Of a stretch of DNA of 8,042 bases, positions 1 to 5,390 are shown piece after piece. The notes beneath the pieces were generated by a model. It saw only the letters and a program-made list of their open reading frames with translations, did not search any database and had not been told where the DNA came from. Position 1 is the first letter of the stretch; each line of letters begins with the position of its first letter. Source of the DNA: Candidatus Zhuqueibacterota bacterium. Its GTDB lineage: Bacteria; KSB1; UBA2214. The position numbers and the translations under genes are program-made. The DNA lies in the NCBI GenBank assembly GCA_022706175.1, contig JAKJDB010000100.1, forward strand, positions 1 to 8,042, given 5' to 3'.

Positions 1-970
1 CCATTCCCGTCCACCCATAGGAGCCGGACAGGAGATGAGAGCTGCGGTTGGCGCTCTGCACGCTGCCGGTGACCACAATTCCCAGTTTAGATACATCATC
101 GCCGTTGCGGAAGAAACGATTGCTGTAGGAGACACTTCCCTTATAGTTGCCATAGTCGTCGGCAAGCTGGCCGTAACCGCCGAACATGCGAATGGTAGCC
201 TGCGCGCCTTCCGGGGCTTTTTTCGTGATGAAATTTACGCTGCCGCCGATGGCGTCGGCATCCAAATCAGGACGCAGCGCTTTATAAATTTCAATGCCGG
301 CCAGCACGTCAGGAGAGATCATGGTCAAATCCACCGAACGGTCATCCGAGGCCTCGGGAAGCCGTTCGCCGTTCACCGAGACTGCGCTGAATCGCGGCGA
401 CAAGCCGCGAACAACCACCTTCTGGCCTTCACCGGCGTTGCGCTGAATGGCGATGCCCGGCAATCGGCCCAAGGATTCTGAGGCGTTCTGATCCGGCAGT
501 TCCTGAATCTTGTCCTTGGAAACCACATTGACGATCGTGTTGGAGCGGATCTGCTGGTTGATGGCAGCGGCCTGACCTTCTTGTTGCGCTGTGACGGTCA
601 CATTATATTTTATTTTGTTGACGTCGAATTGGAGCTTGATGTCCTTTTGCAGAGTTTCGTTGGGTTTGAGGGCGATCGGCAGTTCAACGGTTTGATAGCC
701 GATGTAGGTTACACGGAGCACATTCTCTCCGGCCGGCACTTGCAGGATGCGGTATGTACCGGTCAGGTCCGAGATAGCGCCGATGGCGGTTCCTTTAATG
801 AGAATATTGGCCCCTGGAAGCGGCTCCCCGGTGTTTTGGTCACGAACCACACCGACCAGGGTGCCTGTATCTGCGGCGTGCAACACCGCGGGCCCGAGAA
901 AAGGCGACAACCAGCCTACCCAGAGTAAAAGAGTGCAGAGCACACCCCGGGCCAATGGAACACTTTTCAT
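1..970 (-). CDS. TonB-dependent outer-membrane receptor, N-terminal part (runs off left edge)
   Basis: Ligand-gated outer-membrane transporter, probably for an oligosaccharide, energised by TonB-ExbBD. My translation gives 323 codons before the window ends; full receptors of this class are about 800-1100 residues, so the rest of the barrel is missing. Residues 1-32 form a signal peptide (K2, R8, hydrophobic core, likely cleavage near LHA|AD). Residues about 36-115 are a carboxypeptidase D regulatory-like beta-sandwich (GVVRDQNTGEPLPGANILIKG, GTYRILQVPAG, YIGYQTVE). A TonB-box-like YNVTVTAQ follows at 122-129. The plug domain spans about 140-255, with LPDQNASESLGRLPGI, VVVRGLSPRFSAVSVNG and KALRPDLDADAIGGSVNFIT. 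The last motif is typical of the Xanthomonas/Caulobacter-type receptors (TIGR01782) linked to plant-glycan and other carbohydrate uptake. The ATG at 970 is supported by GGAGGA 7 nt upstream. It follows the sensor-regulator by 226 bp that hold a candidate operator and promoter. The substrate is inferred from context only. Confidence 0.93.
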   Translation of the reverse strand, partial: MKSVPLARGVLCTLLLWVGWLSPFLGPAVLHAADTGTLVGVVRDQNTGEPLPGANILIKGTAIGAISDLTGTYRILQVPAGENVLRVTYIGYQTVELPIALKPNETLQKDIKLQFDVNKIKYNVTVTAQQEGQAAAINQQIRSNTIVNVVSKDKIQELPDQNASESLGRLPGIAIQRNAGEGQKVVVRGLSPRFSAVSVNGERLPEASDDRSVDLTMISPDVLAGIEIYKALRPDLDADAIGGSVNFITKKAPEGAQATIRMFGGYGQLADDYGNYKGSVSYSNRFFRNGDDVSKLGIVVTGSVQSANRSSHLLSGSYGWTGM

Positions 971-977
971 GAGAACA

Positions 978-983
978 TCCTCC
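978..983 (-). promoter_or_regulatory. Shine-Dalgarno site of the TonB-dependent receptor
   Basis: GGAGGA on the minus strand, 7 nt before the ATG at 970. It is a near-perfect anti-SD match and fixes the start codon. It matters because most Bacteroidota genes lack strong Shine-Dalgarno sites. Confidence 0.75.
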
Positions 984-1058
984 ATTTTATCCATGGACGG
1001 GACCACGGAATCCGCTATCCCCGGCATCATGGGTCATAGAGTAGAAAAAACCCGGTCG

Positions 1059-1087
1059 AATATACAACCTTGGCCTGTTTGATGCTG
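1059..1087 (-). promoter_or_regulatory. Candidate activator-dependent promoter of the TonB-dependent receptor
   Basis: On the minus strand TATATT (1059-1064) matches 5 of 6 positions of the sigma70 -10 consensus. A 17-nt spacer places the -35 at 1082-1087 (CAGCAT), which is a poor -35 and overlaps the proximal operator half-site by 3 bp. A weak -35 overlapped by the proximal half-site is the arrangement of AraC-type class II activation. Transcription would start near 1052, giving a leader of about 80 nt that contains a small possible hairpin (991-1008, 6-bp stem with one G-U) upstream of the ribosome site. A weaker alternative is TTGTAT (1062-1067), 18 nt, TACTCT (1038-1043). All of this is inference from sequence. 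Confidence 0.4.
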
Positions 1088-1122
1088 GTCTGTGGATTAA
1101 AAATTCTGGTCTGTCGGTTAAA
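1085..1122 (-). promoter_or_regulatory. Tandem 17-bp direct repeat, candidate operator for the adjacent AraC-type regulator
   Basis: Two direct repeats lie at 1085-1101 and 1106-1122. On the minus strand they read TTTAATCCACAGACCAG (promoter-proximal) and TTTAACCGACAGACCAG (distal), identical at 15 of 17 positions, with a 4-bp spacer and a 21-bp period (two helical turns). Classical AraC half-sites have this length, orientation and spacing. The repeats lie about 115-150 bp upstream of the receptor start and abut the inferred -35. The neighbouring regulator ends in an AraC-type HTH, so it is the natural candidate to bind here. The repeat is seen directly; the binding protein is inferred. Confidence 0.6.
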
Positions 1123-1169
1123 TACAGCCGCGAGCACGGTCGTTTTGCGGTCCGAAATGAAGGGGGATA

Positions 1170-1185
1170 TAAGCCCGCAGGCTTA
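1170..1185 (-). terminator. Small hairpin after the sensor-regulator gene, possible weak terminator
   Basis: On the minus strand TAAGCC-TGCG-GGCTTA forms a perfect 6-bp stem with a 4-nt loop, starting 11 nt after the TAG of the regulator. The bases after it (TATATCCCCC) are not a U-tract, so intrinsic termination would be weak at best. It may only protect or pause the transcript. Confidence 0.3.
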
Positions 1186-1196
1186 AAGAATTGTAA

Positions 1197-4100
1197 CTAT
1201 TTGTTTTGTTTCATATAAACCGATGGGGGTATGCCAAATTGTTTTTTAAACAGTTTGGTAAAGTGGGAAGAATCCTTGAAACCAACCTGATAGGCCACTT
1301 CGGTGACCGTCAGTCCCGATTCTTTGAGCAGCTGCGCGGCCCGTTTCAGCCGCATAGAGAAGATGAACTCCTGCACCGAAAGATCGGTCAGCGCTTTGAG
1401 TTTGTAATACAGCCCAACGCGGCTCATGCCGATGTCTCTGCTGAAGGATTCCACATCATATTCCGGATCCTCCAACTTGCTTTCGATGAGGCTGATGGCG
1501 CGGCGAAGGAATTTTTCGTCTGTGGAAGTGATGGTAATCTCTTTCGGCTCGACGAGGATCTGTTTGGCGAAACGCTCGCGCAAAAGTTGGCGGGATTGAA
1601 TCAGATTGCGTGCACGAATCTGCAATTCTCTGGTGTGAAAGGGTTTGGTGATATAGTCATCAGCCCCGGTCTCCAATCCCTCTATTTTATGCACAGTGGA
1701 AGAACGCGCGGTCAGTAAAATGATCGGAATATGGCTGGTTTCCGTTCTGCTTTTGCACTCGCGGCAAAAGGTAATTCCGTCCATGACCGGCATCATCACA
1801 TCGCTGATGATCAGATCCGGTTGGTGCCGGGTCGCCAGCGACAGACCCTCACGGCCGTCTCGCGCCTCGACGATGCGATAGGTCGCGATTAGATCGTTGC
1901 GGATATATTCGCTCATGTCCGGATTGTCTTCGATCAGAAGGATGAGCGGTTTTGTCGAGGCTTCGACTTTGCCGGATTCCGGGCCGGAGGGAATGTGCGC
2001 CTCCGCAAACACCGTTGCCGCCGGCTGAAGCGGCAGCTGCACCTGAAAACAGGTCCCTTGGTTTGGTTCGCTTTCGATCTCAATGTGGCCCTGATGCAGG
2101 GCCACCAGCTCTTTGACCAGTGCCAATCCGATCCCCGTGCCTCCGCGGTGAACATGGCCGGCGTCCTGTGATTGATAAAAACGGTCAAAGATTTTAGGCA
2201 GCTCTTTGGCCGAGATGCCGATGCCGTTATCGTGAATCGTCAACTCTAGCCGATAGGCGGCGTTCGAATGGCGCGTCTTTTCCATGGGCGACGGATTTGT
2301 CGAAGAGCCGGCGGAGACAGCGCTCGCAGACAGATCGACCTTGCCATGGGCAGCGGTAAATTTAAACGAATTGGAGAGCAGGTTGTAGAGAATTTTCTCC
2401 AGTTTGTCAGGATCAAAGGAGGCCATGAAAATTTTAGGATGTGTTTCAACCCGAAATGCAATCTGTTTTTCTTTGGCGATATTTTCAAACATCGCCGCTG
2501 TTTTGGCGATAAATCCCATCACATCGTCTTGAATGGTCTCCAAATGAAGGTGGCCGGCCTCGATTTTCTGGAAATCCAAAAGTTGGTTGACCAATCGCAG
2601 CAGCCTTATGCTGTTGCGTTCCATCCTATCCAGCTGATCCCTCCAGGTGCTTTGCGGTCCCAGGGCGCTCCGCATCTGCTGCAGAGGGCCGATTAACAGC
2701 GTGAGCGGCGTTCTGAATTCATGCGAAATATTGGCGAACAACCGTATTTTGGCCTCTGAAAGCTCCCGGATGATTCTGTTGCGATGCAGCAGCCTCAGGG
2801 TGAAAACGAGAATAATCGCCATGAACAGGCCCATGAGGCTGATGAACCACAACTGCTTCCATGTCGGTGGAATGACGGTAAAAGAAACGCCGGCGGGAGT
2901 CGGATCCACATTCATATCCATATCCCGGGCCCTTACCTCAAAGCGATGTTTGCCGTGGGGTACGGATAAAAAGAGTTCGTTGCTTTTCTCGGTGAAAGCG
3001 GACCAGGCGTTCTGGTCCATGCGGTAAGAGTACTGCAGTTTGTGATCCGGAGTGGATTTCCACGGATCCTGACCGATCCAGGAGAGCAGCACATTGCCCG
3101 GTTGAGAGATTTTATCCTGGGCGAAGGTCAGCCTGGTTTCCGGCGGCTGTCGATCCGGTTGATAGCGAATGACCTGATAGCCGTCTTGGATTTTAAAAGC
3201 GGCCGAGGCGGCATAGAGCGCACGCCGATTCCAGGATCTGGAACGCTGGTTTATCCACAACGCGCCGTCCTGCGTCAGGCACAGGCTGCCGCCCGTGCTG
3301 GTCATTTTTATGTGCGCGGGAAATACGCCGGCCACCCAGCTTTGACCGTCGTAATGGCAGACATCCTGATCAGTGGCCACCCAAACATCGCTGTCAGATT
3401 TGGCGAACAGGCTGATGATGGTGTTGCTGGACAGGCCGTTTTCCGCGGTAAAGTTCGTCCATTGTTTACTTTTGCCATCCCATCGAAACAAGCCGTTTGA
3501 GCGCGTTCCGAACCAGAGATCGCCCGCCGCCGTTGTGTGAATACAGTCGATAAAGTTTTCTACAAGCCGCCTGGGTTCGTTGAGCCGGTTGCACCGGTCG
3601 GTTATCGGATCGAGAGAATACAGACCCAATTGTCCGATCCATAACCGTCGGTCTGCTGTTTGGCCGATGCCATACACGCCGCCCAGGGAAAAGGAGTGGT
3701 CAAAGTAGTGATATTCATAGGCAAGACCGGAGGATGCCGCTTGGTCATCCTCGATGATGTGGATCAATCCGCCCCTGAAATTCCGTTGGCTGAAGATATC
3801 CGCATCCACCGACGAGCCCAGCCAGATCGAGCCATCTTGATCCTCAAGCACCGCGCGGTAATCGATGCCCCAGGACACTTGGGGGTGCAGATGCCGTTGC
3901 CAGCGATGACCGTCGAACAGGGCGGTCGCGGCGGTTAGTTGATGGCTGCCTGCGGCCCAGACTTTACCCGCACGGGTGATCAAAACGGTCACCGGTGTAT
4001 CCATCAGGCCGTCTGAGACGTCAAAGGCGCGCCATTGTTTCATCGTCCTGTCGCAGCTGACGATACGCCCATCATAGCTGAGGAACCACTTGTCCCCACG

Positions 4101-5324
4101 AGCGGTTTCACCCTGAAAGTTGAGTCCCTGAAACGTTGTCCAGCGTGGAGAGGATAGATCCACCCGCCAGACTTCGCCGCCCAATCCGCCGATCCACAGG
4201 TGGCGATCCCTGGTTTCGTAAAGAAATAACCGGTTGGCCGGAATGGGAAAATCGATGGCGTCATAGATCGCCCAGCGACGGTCTTTCAGAGCATACAGGT
4301 GTTCCAATCCGCCAATCCACAGGGTTCCGTCCTCGGTGACGAGGAGATCGGTGTGGATGTTGTCGACACCAAACTGAATGCCGAGATCAAACTCTTGCCA
4401 TGTGCGGCCGTCGAACAGACACAAGCCGCGATGACTCTGCTGGCTGGCGACGACCAGATTTCCGCGGTGTTTGATCAGGCAGGGGAATTCAGCCTGTCGA
4501 AATCCTGATTTTTCATCCCAGGAGTGCCAATGCGGGGTTCCGGCAGTTGACTTTTCATCCGGGTCAAATCGATAAATGCGGCCGTCGGTCAATCCCAGCC
4601 AAAGACGTCCCGGTACTTCCTCATACAGGGAGTAGACATTGAACAGCGGCAGAGAATCCAGCGTTGAATTCGCAAAGCCGGGCGCTTTCTCTCTGTTGAA
4701 ATAGACGCCATCGCTGCGATACAAAATCATCGCATCGTTCTTTAATCGCAGAGCCCCTTGGTGGGTCCCAATCCAAATGCTATGGTCGTAGGTTTCGAGG
4801 ATGGGGAATCGGTTATTCGGATAGTCCGAGGTATCGGCCAAGTCCAGATGGATGGGCAAGATCTTCCAGGCATCGTTGAAAAATCTGCCGACGCCTTTGG
4901 GCGTACCCGCATAGATGGTTCCATCGTGGGCTGCGCACAGGGCCACCACCGGCTCGTTTTTCCACTGCTGGTTCACGACATGAAACTTCCACTGCAACCC
5001 GTCATAAGAGAGCACGCCGCCGTTAACGCCAAACCATACGGTGCCGGAAGAGTCTTCAACCATGCACCGGTACCCTTTGCCGCTGAGCTCTGGAATGAGT
5101 TGCCAGCGATAAGGTTCAGTGAGGGGATCGGCAAAACGGGGAGTGAACGGCGCCGCTCCCAGGCAAGGGGTGCACAGGATGGCCACAGCCAGCAGGCACA
5201 GCGAACGCAAAACGTGCACCGGCCGAAGGAATGCTGATGTGCGGCCGTTCGGCCGGGCTGCACCTACACCCGGTGTCCACGCGTCTATGTTATGCCCCAG
5301 CGTCCTGCTCATCATTCCGTTCAC
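1197..5324 (-). CDS. Hybrid two-component system sensor-regulator (two propellers, kinase, receiver, AraC-type HTH)
   Basis: One-protein signalling system that senses a periplasmic glycan fragment and activates nearby catabolic genes. It has 1375 residues, normal for the family. Residues 41-57 are the hydrophobic core of a signal peptide. Residues about 85-715 hold about 14 propeller blades of the Reg_prop type (for example GTVWFG at 94, GTLWIG at 333, HLWIG at 375, GSIWLG at 498, LWFG at 603), enough for two seven-bladed propellers. A Y_Y_Y domain (about 755-816) and a transmembrane helix (825-846) follow. The kinase has H868 in SHEFRTPL, N981/N985 in NLLSNSFKFT, DNGIGI at 1032 and GGTGIGLALV at 1061. 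The receiver has E1132/D1133, phospho-acceptor D1175 (SDVMMPVMDG), T1205 and K1227. The AraC-type HTH covers about 1270-1373. All catalytic residues are intact. Numbering starts at GTG 5324; ATGs at 5315 and 5312 are equally plausible, with GGGTGA 5 nt before the first. It lies 66 bp after the glycosidase and may be co-transcribed with it. Confidence 0.96.
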   Translation of the reverse strand: MNGMMSRTLGHNIDAWTPGVGAARPNGRTSAFLRPVHVLRSLCLLAVAILCTPCLGAAPFTPRFADPLTEPYRWQLIPELSGKGYRCMVEDSSGTVWFGVNGGVLSYDGLQWKFHVVNQQWKNEPVVALCAAHDGTIYAGTPKGVGRFFNDAWKILPIHLDLADTSDYPNNRFPILETYDHSIWIGTHQGALRLKNDAMILYRSDGVYFNREKAPGFANSTLDSLPLFNVYSLYEEVPGRLWLGLTDGRIYRFDPDEKSTAGTPHWHSWDEKSGFRQAEFPCLIKHRGNLVVASQQSHRGLCLFDGRTWQEFDLGIQFGVDNIHTDLLVTEDGTLWIGGLEHLYALKDRRWAIYDAIDFPIPANRLFLYETRDRHLWIGGLGGEVWRVDLSSPRWTTFQGLNFQGETARGDKWFLSYDGRIVSCDRTMKQWRAFDVSDGLMDTPVTVLITRAGKVWAAGSHQLTAATALFDGHRWQRHLHPQVSWGIDYRAVLEDQDGSIWLGSSVDADIFSQRNFRGGLIHIIEDDQAASSGLAYEYHYFDHSFSLGGVYGIGQTADRRLWIGQLGLYSLDPITDRCNRLNEPRRLVENFIDCIHTTAAGDLWFGTRSNGLFRWDGKSKQWTNFTAENGLSSNTIISLFAKSDSDVWVATDQDVCHYDGQSWVAGVFPAHIKMTSTGGSLCLTQDGALWINQRSRSWNRRALYAASAAFKIQDGYQVIRYQPDRQPPETRLTFAQDKISQPGNVLLSWIGQDPWKSTPDHKLQYSYRMDQNAWSAFTEKSNELFLSVPHGKHRFEVRARDMDMNVDPTPAGVSFTVIPPTWKQLWFISLMGLFMAIILVFTLRLLHRNRIIRELSEAKIRLFANISHEFRTPLTLLIGPLQQMRSALGPQSTWRDQLDRMERNSIRLLRLVNQLLDFQKIEAGHLHLETIQDDVMGFIAKTAAMFENIAKEKQIAFRVETHPKIFMASFDPDKLEKILYNLLSNSFKFTAAHGKVDLSASAVSAGSSTNPSPMEKTRHSNAAYRLELTIHDNGIGISAKELPKIFDRFYQSQDAGHVHRGGTGIGLALVKELVALHQGHIEIESEPNQGTCFQVQLPLQPAATVFAEAHIPSGPESGKVEASTKPLILLIEDNPDMSEYIRNDLIATYRIVEARDGREGLSLATRHQPDLIISDVMMPVMDGITFCRECKSRTETSHIPIILLTARSSTVHKIEGLETGADDYITKPFHTRELQIRARNLIQSRQLLRERFAKQILVEPKEITITSTDEKFLRRAISLIESKLEDPEYDVESFSRDIGMSRVGLYYKLKALTDLSVQEFIFSMRLKRAAQLLKESGLTVTEVAYQVGFKDSSHFTKLFKKQFGIPPSVYMKQNK

Positions 5325-5346
5325 CCATCCTGCAAACGTATCTTGG

Positions 5347-5372
5347 CGTCGGCCGAGAACTGCTGGCCGACG
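5347..5372 (-). repeat. 8-bp perfect inverted repeat between the glycosidase and regulator genes
   Basis: CGTCGGCC (5347-5354) and GGCCGACG (5365-5372) are perfect inverted copies around a 10-nt loop. In the leftward transcript this is a GC-rich hairpin starting 18 nt after the glycosidase stop and ending 22 nt before the GTG start of the regulator. No U-run follows on the minus strand, so it does not look like an intrinsic terminator. It could slow read-through, stabilise the upstream mRNA end, or be a protein-binding palindrome. The left arm also overlaps GGCCGGCC, which offers a competing shorter fold. Confidence 0.5.
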
Positions 5373-5390
5373 GCCGGCCTTTCAAGAAAA

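Noticed and set aside
35..928. Two plus-strand open frames (35-481 and 581-928) opposite the receptor
   Set aside because: The minus strand encodes an intact signal peptide, regulatory domain and plug here. The plus-strand products resemble nothing and lack good ribosome sites.
1206..3500. Several plus-strand open frames opposite the kinase, receiver and HTH regions
   Set aside because: They are antisense shadows. The minus-strand reading has every kinase and receiver motif in one unbroken frame.
5153..5180. Lipoprotein signal at the cysteines of the regulator signal peptide (LCTPCLGA)
   Set aside because: The residues before either Cys do not fit a lipobox, and this protein class is anchored by its own transmembrane helix. 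Cleavage by signal peptidase I near LGA|A is more likely.
5373..5390. Intrinsic terminator directly after the glycosidase stop
   Set aside because: The T-run (TTTTCTT on the minus strand) comes before the GC-rich hairpin, not after it, so the order is wrong for a leftward intrinsic terminator.
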